64,000 nucleotides of DNA. Origin: Brasilonema angustatum HA4187-MV1 (GTDB lineage: Bacteria > Cyanobacteriota > Cyanobacteriia > Cyanobacteriales > Nostocaceae). The stretch spans positions 1 through 64,000 of the forward strand of contig JAHHGV010000037.1 in assembly GCA_019359695.1 (NCBI GenBank). The letters are read 5' to 3'. Both the position numbers and the translations under genes were made by a program. Below the pieces are notes generated by a model. The model saw only the letters and a list, made by a program, of their open reading frames with translations. It made no database searches and was not told the origin of the DNA. Shown here in pieces: positions 1-9,154 of the stretch (the stretch's first letter is position 1; each line of letters begins with the position of its first letter).

Positions 1-122
1 GTCACGACTATATCCACATGAGCAAGGGGAAACCCTAGAACATCGGGAGCCGGATGCACCGAAAGGGGCATGTCCGGATCTAACAGAGAGGGACGGAGGA
101 TAATACCTCCTCTCGACTCTAC
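1..122 (+). ncRNA. 3' end of a group II intron (domains V and VI)
   Basis: Positions 47-81 fold as a group II intron domain V: an AGC triad at the base (48-50), a GAAA tetraloop (61-64) and a closing strand that re-pairs GCCGGA with TCCGGA. Positions 82-122 form a domain VI-like hairpin (GGAGG at 95-99 pairs with CCTCC around 106-110). An unpaired A at 116 lies 7 nt from a 3' end of the form AC at 121-122, as expected for the branch point. Downstream, the sequence runs directly into an open tnpB frame at codon phase 0, which fixes the 3' splice site near 122/123. Domains I-IV and any reverse transcriptase lie before the window. The domain assignment is from pattern recognition; the exact boundary is an inference. 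Confidence 0.8.
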
Positions 123-524
123 CTAGTCGCCTATGAAAACTTGAATGTCAAAGGCATGGTTAAAAATCACCGTCTTGCCAAGTCCATTAATGATGTGGCT
201 TGGACACTGTTTCGTCGTTGGTTAGAATATTTTGCGCTTAAGTTTAACACAACAGTCATTGCAGTCAATCCTAGAATGACATCTCAAAAATGTTCTGATT
301 GTGGCGCAATCGTGAAAAAGTCCCTTTCAACTCGGACACATAGCTGTGGTTGTGGCTGTAAGTTCCAAAGGGACGTGAACGCAGCAATAAATATTCTGAA
401 TCTTGCAAAAGGTAGGGATGGGCAATCCCGAACAAACGCTACAGGAGTTGGAACCACTACGTTACTTGGTGCAAACCTGGTAGAGCAAGTTCTGACGGTG
501 AATGTAGAATCCCCTAGCCTTTAG
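123..524 (+). CDS. tnpB: TnpB (IS200/IS605 OrfB) C-terminal exon, interrupted by a group II intron
   Basis: RNA-guided nuclease/transposon protein TnpB, C-terminal third only. Reading from 123 gives LVAYENLNVKGMVKN: the Glu of RuvC motif II is in AYEN (codon 135-137). A zinc finger follows (CSDCG, then CGCGC), then RuvC motif III Asp in RDVNAAINIL. There is no bacterial start codon context here. The TTG at 141 is internal, and the N-terminal part with RuvC motif I must lie upstream of the intron, outside the window. Before splicing the gene is split. If the intron splices, a full TnpB could be restored. Family assignment is firm; activity is unknown. Confidence 0.85.
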   Translation, partial: LVAYENLNVKGMVKNHRLAKSINDVAWTLFRRWLEYFALKFNTTVIAVNPRMTSQKCSDCGAIVKKSLSTRTHSCGCGCKFQRDVNAAINILNLAKGRDGQSRTNATGVGTTTLLGANLVEQVLTVNVESPSL

Positions 525-540
525 GCAGGGGAGTGTCAAC
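505..540 (+). other. Right end of the IS200/IS605-type element (hairpin; probable omega-RNA 3' end)
   Basis: The end of tnpB overlaps an imperfect hairpin at 511-531: CCCC with GGGG, then T-A, then GCC with GGC, with one bulged A. It is followed by GAGTGTCAAC. Subterminal hairpins of this form mark the right ends of IS200/IS605 elements. In this family the tnpB 3' end and right end are transcribed as the guide (omega) RNA, so sequence just after about 538 would be the guide. The hairpin is visible; the guide role is inferred from the family. Confidence 0.55.
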
Positions 541-655
541 AACAGTCTGAATAATGATTTGATGGTGATCGAACGAGCGATCGCTTCGCTGCTACACTGA
601 GCGCAGATCGCTCCATAGAAGTGCCTTTTCTGGACAATCCCTTGTTTTGGTTAAG

Positions 656-3600
656 TTAATCGCTGCGTCCAACTAAGTTGGAAATGACCTCAACTAATAT
701 TGCTGGATCTACTGGCTTAGAAATATGTTGTTGAAAACCTGCTGAAATTGCCTGCTGAGAATCAATTTCCCCTGCATATGCCGTGAGGGCGATCGCCGGA
801 ATTTGCCCGCCTTGCTCTGGTAGGAGAGTTCTCACCTGCCGCATCAGTGTGTAGCCATCCATGTCTGGCATGCCAATGTCGCTGAGCAGCAGATCTGGCT
901 TGGATTGGGTTAAACTAGTCAGAGCATCGAAGGGTGAGGCGACGGCTGTTACATTTGCTCCATACATCTCCAGCAGGTAGGCAACAAAGTCTCGCGTATC
1001 ACCATCATCATCCACGACTAAAATTTTAATGCCATGCAAATCTAAGGATTGCTCAGACAATTTACTGTCCTGGTTCGTCTTGGGTGGAGTTGGCATGAGT
1101 GGGAGTCTCACGGTAAAAGTTGCCCCCTGAGCTTCGCCTGGGCTTTGTGCCAAAACTGTTCCGCCGTGCAGTTCGACTAGGTGACGGACGATCGCCAGCC
1201 CTAACCCCAGTCCACCGAACTTTCTGGTTGTAGCAGCATCTGCTTGGCGGAAGTATTCAAACACATGGGGGAGAAAGTCGGGGTGAATGCCTTTACCCGT
1301 ATCGCTGACGGTGATTTGGGCACAAGATCCAACGCGCTGCAATCGGATGTCTACTCGTCCGCCTACATCGGTGAACTTGACTGCGTTTGAAAGCAGATTC
1401 CAAATAACTTGCTGTAATCGGCTTGAGTCTCCTAAAACTTGTCCTACATTCGGTTCCAGCATTGTCTGAATTTGAATTAATTTGGTTTGGGCCGCCAGCC
1501 GCACCGTTTCCATTGCGGCTTGAATCGTCGTTACCAAATCGACCGGCGAAACATTCAAGCTGAGTTTTCCTTGTAAGATTCGCGAGACATCCAGCAAATC
1601 TGAAATCAGTTCGGACTGCAACCTGGCATTGCGTTCGATGACACTCAGGGCTTGACTCGTCTGGGCTTGATCGAGCTTACGAGTTTGAAGTATTTTTGAC
1701 CAACCGAGGATGGGGTTGAGGGGAGAACGTAGTTCATGGGAGAGGACTGCTAAAAACTCATCTTTGATCCGATTTGCTGTCTCTGCTTCGGCGCGTGCGG
1801 CTCGTTCACGCTGGAGGAGTTGTTCTCGCTCTGCTTCTGCCTGTTTGCGATCGCTGATATCGGTCACCATTGCTAAAGCACCGAGGAATTCACCGTTTTC
1901 ATTCATCATCGGGCTGGTGCTAAAAAGAATCCATACAGGAGTGCCATCTTTACGACGCAGACAAAATTCAAATTGTCCACCAATCCCCTGCCGCCGTTGC
2001 TCCAGCAGTTGTTCTGCTTCCACCCGATCTGTTTGGTAAATAAACTCAAACAAAGAACGACTAATTATTTCCTCAGAGGTGTAACCGAGTATTTCAGCCA
2101 TTTGTGGGTTGACGTAAGTTGTTCGACTGTATGCGTCAATGATGCAAATGCCTTCGCTGGCGGTTTCCACAATGCGACGGTACTTCTGTTCACTCTGCTG
2201 TAGCGCTGACTCTGCTCGTTTACGCTCGATAAACTGACCAAGCTGAATGCCGATCGCCGCTACTATCTGGAGCAAGTCTGCATCTGGTGCTTGGATTTGA
2301 GTACTAAAACACTCAATAATCCCTAATACTTGGTTATTCAACACAATCGGGAAGCCAAATACACCACGTAGTCCTTCTGTTGCGGCAAATTCTGCGTTGG
2401 GAAAGTTGTCATCTACGGCGAGATTTGAAATCCAAAGGGGTTGACCACTTGCCCAAACACGACCCGGTAGCCCTACACCAGGCGTAAAGGTCGTGTGTTG
2501 GTTTGCTTGTATAAACGTTTCAACGTTAACGGTGGGTACATGCCAATGATTCACTTGGTGCAGGCTATTGGACTGACGATCCACACTCCAAAATATACTC
2601 AGTTGCCATCCTAGATTTTCACACAGAGATTGCAGAATCAAACGAACAGCATCAGACCGGGTGGTCACCTCAGCGACCACCCTGGCGACGGCATACTGTG
2701 CAGCAACACGCCGCGCCGCTTCCTGACGCAACCGAGACATCTTCAGGTTTGATTCAACACGAGCTAACAGTTCACGGGCAGAAAACGGTTTGATCAGGTA
2801 GTCATCAGCTCCTGCTTCCAATCCTTCAATACGAGATTCTTCCCCTGCGCGAGCGGAAAGCAAAATTATGGGTAACTCACGTGTTTGCGGATCTGCCCGC
2901 AGCGATCGCAACAACTCAAATCCATCCATTTCTGGCATCATAACATCCGTAAGTACCAGATCAGGAATCTGCTGACGAATGGCAGCCAAAGCAGCTACTC
3001 CATCTCCCACTGTTTGAACTTCATAACATTGGCTCAACAAGCGCTTCACGTAGTCGCGCATATCAGCGTTGTCGTCAGCCAGAAGAATACGGCCAGAGAT
3101 GGCAGGGCAGACAAGAGATTTGGGGGACGCAGAGGAGGTAGAGTAGAAAAACTCTTTTCCTGTTCCTTCTGCTTCTGTATTTTCTACGTTTGGTAGGAAC
3201 CGCAACGCTTCTTCTACATAAGTTGCGGTTGTCACTGCTGTTGATGCGAGGGTACGGCTTGCATCTAGGCGGTCGCTTGGTAAGTGAGCATATCCTGTGG
3301 GAATTGACACGGTGAATCTCGTCCCCTGATTCACAACGCTGCTCACCTCAACTCTACCGCCATGCAGCCGCACCAGTTCCTGAACTAACGACAAACCAAT
3401 GCCTGACCCTTCGTAACTTCGTCCCTTTGCGCCATGCACCCGATGGAATCGTTCAAAGATATGGGGTAGCTCGTTCGCTGGAATCCCCGTGCCCGTGTCC
3501 CGCACTTCTAACTCAATGTGGTCATTGCGAGCGTGCAAAATAACAGCGATTTCTCCTTCAAACGTGAATTTGAAGGCATTGGAGAGCAAGTTCAGCACAA

Positions 3601-5005
3601 TCTTCTCCCACATTTCCCGGTCTACATACACCAATTCCGGCAGGGGGGGACAGTCTACCAATAGGCGCATCCCTGCGCGTTCGATCGCTGAGCGAAATAC
3701 TCCTGCCAAATCTGCTGTTAGCAACGCCAGGTCAGTTGGTTGATAAACTACCTGAATGCGATCTGCCTCAATTCGGGAGAAGTCCAGTAAGGTATTCACC
3801 AGCTTGAGTAAACGCAGGGAATTGCGATGCACCGTCTCCAGTTGTTCGCGTTCCCTCGTCTGCAGTCCTGCCGGATTTGCGAGTACATCTTCCAAGGGAC
3901 CCAGCATCAGCGTTAGGGGAGTGCGAAACTCATGACTTACATTACTAAAGAAGGTCGTCTTAGCACGGTCTAACTCAGCCAGCGCCTCTGCGCGTTTGCG
4001 TTCTTCTTCATAAGCACGGGCGTTGGCGATCGCACTTGCGATGTGTCCTGTTGTCATCTCAAAGAAGTTGCGGTAGTCTTCATCCAGCACCCGACTTGGA
4101 TTAACTCCCATCACCAGCATTCCTACCACTGTGTCCTGCCCTGAAGCGCGAATGGGCAAAACCAATGCTTGTTGGAGGGGTAGCTGCAATGGTCCTGCGG
4201 GCACTTTCCCAAACTGTTGTACTAAGTTTTCGATTAGCACAGCTTGTCCACTTTCTACCACCGAAACCAGCGACCAGGGGGAGTCACTGCTATTTTGAGT
4301 CAAATCTACACAGTCAGGAGCAGCTATTAAGTTGATGTTTGAAACAGTTCGTCCTTGCAGGACTGCCTGAGATCGCTGAGGATTGAGCAGATAAAGCTGG
4401 GCAAAGGGAATATCTGCCGGATTTTCGCTAAGTGTTTGCATCGCCATTCTACAGGCTTGCTCAGGGGTCTTTGCCTGGACTGCTTGACCTGCGAGATCCC
4501 GCAGTGTCTTTGTGCGTCGTTCACCTAAGACGCCCTCTGTCGTATCAGCAACGGCTGTGAACACCCCACCCACTTCTCCTGTTTCTAAGAAGATGGGGCT
4601 ATAAGAGTAGGTATAGTATGCTTCTTCGAGATATCCGTGTCGATTTGTTGGCAATAGCAAGTCCTCAGCCCAGGTTGCCTTTCCAGTCGCCATAACGCTA
4701 TTGAGCTGCGTGCCAATGATGTCCCAATTCTCTTGCCAGAATTCTTGTCCGCGTCTACCTAACGCTGTAGGGTGCTTACTTCCCAAAATTGGTCGCCAAG
4801 CATCATTATACAGCAGTACCAGTTCTTTTCCCCACCAGATCACCATCGGAAAGCGAGAGTTCAGGCAGATGTTTACGGCGGTGCGGAGGCTCCCCGGCCA
4901 CTGATTAATTGGACCGAGTGGGGAAGCTGACCACGAGTGCGTCCGCATCAGCATTGCCATCTCGCTGTCACCAATAAATATGTCTTCCGGAACAGTTGCC
5001 TTCAC
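656..5005 (-). CDS. Hybrid sensor histidine kinase with two kinase cores and two receivers
   Basis: A 1449-residue phosphorelay sensor. Order: PAS-like domain (about 30-165), GAF (165-335), short coiled coil, HisKA with His358 (VSHEFRT), HATPase (N box LNLLSNAFKF, G boxes DTGTGIP and GSGIGLSL), receiver 1 with Asp687 (LVLTDVMMPEMDG), GAF (770-925), PAS (941-1055), second HisKA with His1090 (LSHELRS), HATPase (DTGKGI, GLGLGLAI) and receiver 2 with Asp1376 (LLLSDIGMPDMDG). No membrane segment is obvious, so it is probably cytoplasmic and senses through GAF/PAS ligands. All phospho-sites are intact. It is monocistronic; no response regulator lies next to it, so the output partner is unknown. The duplicated kinase-receiver layout is common in filamentous cyanobacteria. 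Confidence 0.95.
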   Translation of the reverse strand: MKATVPEDIFIGDSEMAMLMRTHSWSASPLGPINQWPGSLRTAVNICLNSRFPMVIWWGKELVLLYNDAWRPILGSKHPTALGRRGQEFWQENWDIIGTQLNSVMATGKATWAEDLLLPTNRHGYLEEAYYTYSYSPIFLETGEVGGVFTAVADTTEGVLGERRTKTLRDLAGQAVQAKTPEQACRMAMQTLSENPADIPFAQLYLLNPQRSQAVLQGRTVSNINLIAAPDCVDLTQNSSDSPWSLVSVVESGQAVLIENLVQQFGKVPAGPLQLPLQQALVLPIRASGQDTVVGMLVMGVNPSRVLDEDYRNFFEMTTGHIASAIANARAYEEERKRAEALAELDRAKTTFFSNVSHEFRTPLTLMLGPLEDVLANPAGLQTREREQLETVHRNSLRLLKLVNTLLDFSRIEADRIQVVYQPTDLALLTADLAGVFRSAIERAGMRLLVDCPPLPELVYVDREMWEKIVLNLLSNAFKFTFEGEIAVILHARNDHIELEVRDTGTGIPANELPHIFERFHRVHGAKGRSYEGSGIGLSLVQELVRLHGGRVEVSSVVNQGTRFTVSIPTGYAHLPSDRLDASRTLASTAVTTATYVEEALRFLPNVENTEAEGTGKEFFYSTSSASPKSLVCPAISGRILLADDNADMRDYVKRLLSQCYEVQTVGDGVAALAAIRQQIPDLVLTDVMMPEMDGFELLRSLRADPQTRELPIILLSARAGEESRIEGLEAGADDYLIKPFSARELLARVESNLKMSRLRQEAARRVAAQYAVARVVAEVTTRSDAVRLILQSLCENLGWQLSIFWSVDRQSNSLHQVNHWHVPTVNVETFIQANQHTTFTPGVGLPGRVWASGQPLWISNLAVDDNFPNAEFAATEGLRGVFGFPIVLNNQVLGIIECFSTQIQAPDADLLQIVAAIGIQLGQFIERKRAESALQQSEQKYRRIVETASEGICIIDAYSRTTYVNPQMAEILGYTSEEIISRSLFEFIYQTDRVEAEQLLEQRRQGIGGQFEFCLRRKDGTPVWILFSTSPMMNENGEFLGALAMVTDISDRKQAEAEREQLLQRERAARAEAETANRIKDEFLAVLSHELRSPLNPILGWSKILQTRKLDQAQTSQALSVIERNARLQSELISDLLDVSRILQGKLSLNVSPVDLVTTIQAAMETVRLAAQTKLIQIQTMLEPNVGQVLGDSSRLQQVIWNLLSNAVKFTDVGGRVDIRLQRVGSCAQITVSDTGKGIHPDFLPHVFEYFRQADAATTRKFGGLGLGLAIVRHLVELHGGTVLAQSPGEAQGATFTVRLPLMPTPPKTNQDSKLSEQSLDLHGIKILVVDDDGDTRDFVAYLLEMYGANVTAVASPFDALTSLTQSKPDLLLSDIGMPDMDGYTLMRQVRTLLPEQGGQIPAIALTAYAGEIDSQQAISAGFQQHISKPVDPAILVEVISNLVGRSD

Positions 5006-5183
5006 GTCAGGGGGTGCAGATACTTTTGATTTTGAATAGCGCTCGTAACGATACTACGTGGGATAGTAGCGCTTAAATGTAGCATATGTAAGAGTCCTTC
5101 TTACATCTACCCAAAGGCACAGAAGTTTAAGGCATTGCGCCAGATTTCCACTAATGCAGTGGACGAGATTGTTGAGTGAGTTC

Positions 5184-5894
5184 TCACTCACACGAACTAT
5201 AGTTGTAAGAAGCAAACGCTTCCCAACTGATAACATCTTCCAACAGAGTTTGATACCCAAGTGTATTTGGATGAAGACCGTCTTTGCTCAAACGTTTGAG
5301 TCTCCAAGCTTCAGTGCGCTCCATCCATTTTTGGAAAATGTCGAGATAGGGAATTTTCCTTGCGGTACAAGCAACTCGGATAGCTTCTTTGTAACGGTGC
5401 TGGTCGGCATGATTATAGTAAAAGCAATTCATGAATGGCATTTTGGCTTGATCAACTGGTACCATGCCTACAAATAAAACCGGACATAATTGCTGTGCCT
5501 GGTCAAGTAAAAATGTAATGTGTGATTCAAAAACCGCAAAATCTGTATAGTTTCGTCCGTTGAGACGACCTAGCCGTGCGGAATCATTGACTCCTACTGA
5601 AAGAATAATCAAGTCGGGAACTTGGTTTCGCAGTTCACCCCGGTGGCGAAATTCAACTCCTAACCTTTGTGATACTTGCTGAATGCGATCGCCCCGCACT
5701 CCCAAATTGTAAAGAACATGACCTGGGCTATCTGCTAACATCCAACATCGTCGTAGTCGTTCGACCCAGCCGCCTCCTTCTGGATCGCCAAATCCATATA
5801 CTAAACTATCTCCTAACGCCACAATTTTTAGAGGCTGGCAACGTTTTGGTACAACTGACAGATGCATTAGGGAACTTGCTTCAAATGTCTGCAT
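5184..5894 (-). CDS. SGNH/GDSL-family hydrolase
   Basis: A 236-residue esterase/lipase-type protein. The block I motif ALGDSLVYGFGD (near residue 30) carries the nucleophile Ser. GVNDSAR is block III with the oxyanion Asn, and DGLHPNTLGY near the C-terminus is block V with the catalytic Asp and His. There is no clear signal peptide, so it probably acts in the cytoplasm. The substrate cannot be told from sequence; SGNH enzymes hydrolyse lipid, acyl or acetyl esters. It lies between the sensor kinase and the CPBP protease on the same strand, with separate promoters likely. Catalytic residues are complete. Confidence 0.88.
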   Translation of the reverse strand: MQTFEASSLMHLSVVPKRCQPLKIVALGDSLVYGFGDPEGGGWVERLRRCWMLADSPGHVLYNLGVRGDRIQQVSQRLGVEFRHRGELRNQVPDLIILSVGVNDSARLGRLNGRNYTDFAVFESHITFLLDQAQQLCPVLFVGMVPVDQAKMPFMNCFYYNHADQHRYKEAIRVACTARKIPYLDIFQKWMERTEAWRLKRLSKDGLHPNTLGYQTLLEDVISWEAFASYNYSSCE

Positions 5895-5960
5895 CTTTAA
5901 AATGTGTTTTTTATATTTTTATAAGATTCTATACATTTCTATATCTATTGTGTAATTTTT

Positions 5961-6848
5961 TCATGACTCTTTTTGAGAAGAGTTGATGAAGTAGGGGATG
6001 GCTGCATCTTTGCGTGGCCAGTTTTGCGAAACAAAGCGTACTAAAAGAGGTAGTGAGAGAACTATAAACACGATACCGAACCACAAGCTATGACGTAACT
6101 GTTCTAGGCTGTTGATGGCTGGGGTAGGTTTTGAAACAGTGTTTAACAGACTCATGACCACTACAAAAGAATTATTCATCGCATGGCAGGCAATGGGTAC
6201 CATGAGCGAGCGTGTCCGGAGGTATAACAGCCCTAAAACCATTCCTACCATAGACAATCCCAGAAAATTCGCGTGCCCGATGCCGAATAAAAGCGAGGAA
6301 CCCAACAATCCTGCTTGAATGCCCCACTTACTTGCCCAGCGTTGCAAAATAATCCCTCTAAAGAGGAATTCTTCCGTAATTGGGGCGACAATCACTAATA
6401 CGATCGCTTGCAGCAAATTGAACAACACTGGTGCAGTCGTTTGAGGTATTGGCGTTTTGGCAACGTCATGTAGGATTCTATCTACAAGTGATGGAGTGAC
6501 TAATGACAGTAGGTACAACAAGACCAGGTAGGAACCAATAGAAAATAGTATCAACAGAAGAACTAAGCCGACCTTTGGCAACCACTTATGGTTATTTGGC
6601 AATCGACCAACAACGTACTTAAGGTGAATTCCTAAGCGCTTGAAGTCTGCCAGTGTCCAAAGCGAAAGTAACCCGAACACGAAAATGTAAAGGACGAGAT
6701 TCAAGACTTGAGGGTTGAAATTCAACGGTCTGGCAACTTGAATTAGCCCCAGCCCCAAACCAAGGACGAAAGATATCAGGAAAAGCCGCAGCAGCAAAGA
6801 GCGAACTTTGAGGCGGAGAAATGGATTATTGATTGTTTCAGGAGTCAT
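5961..6848 (-). CDS. CPBP-family intramembrane metalloprotease (CAAX protease/Abi type)
   Basis: A 295-residue polytopic membrane protein with about eight hydrophobic segments. The family motifs are present in order: EEFLFRGI (paired Glu, motif 1), FGIGHAN (His, motif 2) and CHAMNNSF (His/Asn, motif 3). These form the glutamate/histidine active site of the CPBP (Rce1-like) family. In bacteria such proteins process membrane proteins or give bacteriocin self-immunity; in cyanobacteria several uncharacterised paralogues occur. No bacteriocin gene is adjacent, so an immunity role is not supported here. The start ATG (MTPETINNPF) is followed by a first membrane helix at about residue 18. Confidence 0.9.
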   Translation of the reverse strand: MTPETINNPFLRLKVRSLLLRLFLISFVLGLGLGLIQVARPLNFNPQVLNLVLYIFVFGLLSLWTLADFKRLGIHLKYVVGRLPNNHKWLPKVGLVLLLILFSIGSYLVLLYLLSLVTPSLVDRILHDVAKTPIPQTTAPVLFNLLQAIVLVIVAPITEEFLFRGIILQRWASKWGIQAGLLGSSLLFGIGHANFLGLSMVGMVLGLLYLRTRSLMVPIACHAMNNSFVVVMSLLNTVSKPTPAINSLEQLRHSLWFGIVFIVLSLPLLVRFVSQNWPRKDAAIPYFINSSQKES

Positions 6849-7013
6849 AAATTATTAGGATGCTTTCCGTAAGGGTATCCAGCACCTGCAAGTTCTTTCG
6901 TCTGACTTATGAACGTGATAGATTGAACACCCACTTCAACCATTGTGACACCTAGCTTCAGGTTACCATTCTCCATAGCGCTGATTCACTGTTCGCAATC
7001 TTGGTTATTGTGA

Positions 7014-7679
7014 TTATTTTCCAGACGCCAGTTTATCGGCTATGCGTGTTGTTTCTGGCAGCCGATATTTTGTCGTACAACGCAATACATAATCAATTGC
7101 TGTAGGTAAAGTAATTCTATGACCGCTAGATATATAGAGTGGTTTTACATTTGTACGCGTCCGTAAAACAACTCCAATTGTTTCTCCTTTATCTATGAGT
7201 GGTTGCCAACTACCGCGTGTTTCTGGCAAATCTTCATGCTTACCAATAAGCAACGATTTAGCTACACCGATTGTAGGTATATCCACAATTAAACCCAAAT
7301 GGCAAGCTATACCAAATCTTCGAGGATGAGCAATTCCCTGTCCATCACACAAAATAAGGTGTGGTATTGTTTGAATCTTTTCCAGTGCATCTAGTACAGC
7401 GGGTATTTCACGAAATGAGAGGAACCCAGGGATGTAAGGAAATGTTGTCGGACGGCATGCTAGGCTTGTTTCTTGTAGCTGTAAATCAGGAAAACTTAGG
7501 ACTGCGACAGCTGCACGGCTAATTGTCCCATCCGCTTCAAAACCCATATCTACCCCAGCTACATATTGTATGGGTTCTTTGAGTTTATCTTCGGTAATGA
7601 CCTCATATCTTAGGTTTTCTTGAATTTTTCTAGCTTCATCCACTGTCAAAGACCAAGCATGACGTTGCGAAATCTTCAT
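7014..7679 (-). CDS. nfi: Endonuclease V (deoxyinosine 3' endonuclease)
   Basis: A 221-residue DNA repair nuclease that cleaves at the second phosphodiester bond 3' of deoxyinosine, formed when adenine is deaminated. Family motifs: VAGVDMGF near residue 42 (metal-binding Asp), PYIPGFLSFRE (strand-separating wedge region), LCDGQGIAHPRRFGIACHLG (second metal-binding Asp) and TIGVAKSLL. The length matches the family (about 220-230). It stands alone on the minus strand with a 300-bp AT-rich region upstream. Confidence 0.95.
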   Translation of the reverse strand: MKISQRHAWSLTVDEARKIQENLRYEVITEDKLKEPIQYVAGVDMGFEADGTISRAAVAVLSFPDLQLQETSLACRPTTFPYIPGFLSFREIPAVLDALEKIQTIPHLILCDGQGIAHPRRFGIACHLGLIVDIPTIGVAKSLLIGKHEDLPETRGSWQPLIDKGETIGVVLRTRTNVKPLYISSGHRITLPTAIDYVLRCTTKYRLPETTRIADKLASGK

Positions 7680-7991
7680 ATTTTTAGCTTGAGTTGAAAT
7701 TTTGGAGTTTGCGAAATCGTTCCGAATATGGAAGTGTATAACTTTACTCTTTTTTCTTCATGCAAATTAATTCATACTTTAGATAGATGCAATAAAATAT
7801 CATTTTAATATGAGATTTCATAGGTTACTCTTTAGCACACCAGTATTGTTTAATGCAACAAAAAGTTTCCTGTTGAGATGTTACAGTCTAATGTTGCAAT
7901 TATCAGGTTTAATAACAAGCAGCTACGCAACTACCCTGTCTTTTGGAAATGTAGACATCTGTCCACTTAAGTCAAGCAAAGTAGGTGTGAG
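7680..7991. other. AT-rich divergent intergenic region
   Basis: This 312-bp stretch separates the minus-strand endonuclease V gene from the plus-strand membrane protein and must hold both promoters. A 61-codon frame at 7810-7995 starts with ATG but has no ribosome binding site, no recognisable motif and overlaps the next start. I do not count it as a gene. No repeat or hairpin stands out. Confidence 0.5.
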
Positions 7992-9077
7992 ATGAGAAAG
8001 CTTAAATTACCCAGATGGTTTCCTTACCCCAGTTCTTGGTTAAATGCCTTGATCTTATCAGTGTTTATGACTGGGTTGCTCGCTTTGATAAGGCGTAGCA
8101 ACGGTTTGGACTTTAATTTCGCTAAATGGTCAGATAACCCAGAACTACTTACCATATTGGTAATATTAGTCGCTATATTACCGATACCTGCGATCGCCTT
8201 TTTTCATCACTTTTTTATTAGTCGTTTCATCCCTGTTATTCCAGGAGAAGGGACAATCAATATCAAAGGATTTGTTCCTGGATTGATAAGTTGGTGGGAA
8301 AGTTTATATAGTTGGCTTGTGTTTGTCCTTTCAACTTTAATTGCAATCTTGTTTTCTACTCCTTTTTTACCTCTATTTAAACTCAACTACGAAACAATCA
8401 TTGACAGCCACACTCAACCTCACAAAAATATACAAGCAATCTTTGCTATTTTTTGGATCATCAGCGCTGCTATTTTTTACCAAATTGAGTATTCATTTAA
8501 GTCTTATTTGATTTTTGCTGATATTGTTAATGCTGAATCGGAAAGTGCAAAGACAATAAATGATGCACCAGCCGATGTTAAGACTGATGAAACTCAGCCA
8601 AAGAAAACTGATGCTACAGAAATCCAAAAAACTGCTCAAGTACCAACTAAAAAGCCAAAAATTGTTGATTTTTTAGTGAAAAATCGAAAGTTGTCCAAGA
8701 TATTTTTCACATTTAGTTTAATTTCCATAGTTGCTTTATGGGTATATCTGTTTGCTAACTTACCAGAAGTTCAACAAACTTTTTCATCTGCAAGTATCTC
8801 TTTAGAAAAACCACTAGAAATTACTCGTGAATCTGCTCCTAAAACTAAAGATAACACTTTTGATCGGGCTATTAGCAAAGGTAAAATCGCAGCACAGCTA
8901 ACAAAGTCAGCGCAAACTAAAGATGAGTGGCAAATAGTTCTTAATCGGTGGAAACAAGCAATTAGACTTTTAGAAAACGTGCCAACTTCTAGTCAGGATT
9001 ACCCAATGGCACAGCAAAAAATTATCCAGTATCAAATTCATCGAGAGTTTGCTAGGCAAAATGCCGTATTGAATTAG
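7992..9077 (+). CDS. Hypothetical five-helix membrane protein with C-terminal cyanobacterial helical repeat
   Basis: A 361-residue protein of unknown function. Hydrophobic segments lie near residues 16-34, 48-70, 107-130, 148-168 and 235-256. Between the fourth and fifth is a charged Lys/Glu/Thr-rich stretch (about 185-225). The last 70 residues are predicted helical and match a pattern I know from many cyanobacterial proteins: an A..AA..T..A segment, then W..VL..W..AI.LL..VP, then Y..AQ.KI..Y. This tail often sits at the end of membrane or TPR-like proteins. The ATG at 7992 gives the first helix directly after a short basic start (MRKLKLPRWF). Confidence 0.7.
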   Translation: MRKLKLPRWFPYPSSWLNALILSVFMTGLLALIRRSNGLDFNFAKWSDNPELLTILVILVAILPIPAIAFFHHFFISRFIPVIPGEGTINIKGFVPGLISWWESLYSWLVFVLSTLIAILFSTPFLPLFKLNYETIIDSHTQPHKNIQAIFAIFWIISAAIFYQIEYSFKSYLIFADIVNAESESAKTINDAPADVKTDETQPKKTDATEIQKTAQVPTKKPKIVDFLVKNRKLSKIFFTFSLISIVALWVYLFANLPEVQQTFSSASISLEKPLEITRESAPKTKDNTFDRAISKGKIAAQLTKSAQTKDEWQIVLNRWKQAIRLLENVPTSSQDYPMAQQKIIQYQIHREFARQNAVLN

Positions 9078-9154
9078 TTTTTACAATCCACTGCCCACAG
9101 TGACTCTGGGCTAACATACAGAAAGAAAAGCAGATTTATCCCAGTAAGCAAACT

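Noticed and set aside
5961-6848. CPBP protease as bacteriocin immunity protein
   Set aside because: No precursor peptide, export or modification gene lies nearby; only the family assignment is supported.
7810-7995. 61-codon plus-strand frame upstream of the membrane protein
   Set aside because: No ribosome site, no recognisable motif, AT-rich, and overlaps the start of the following gene.
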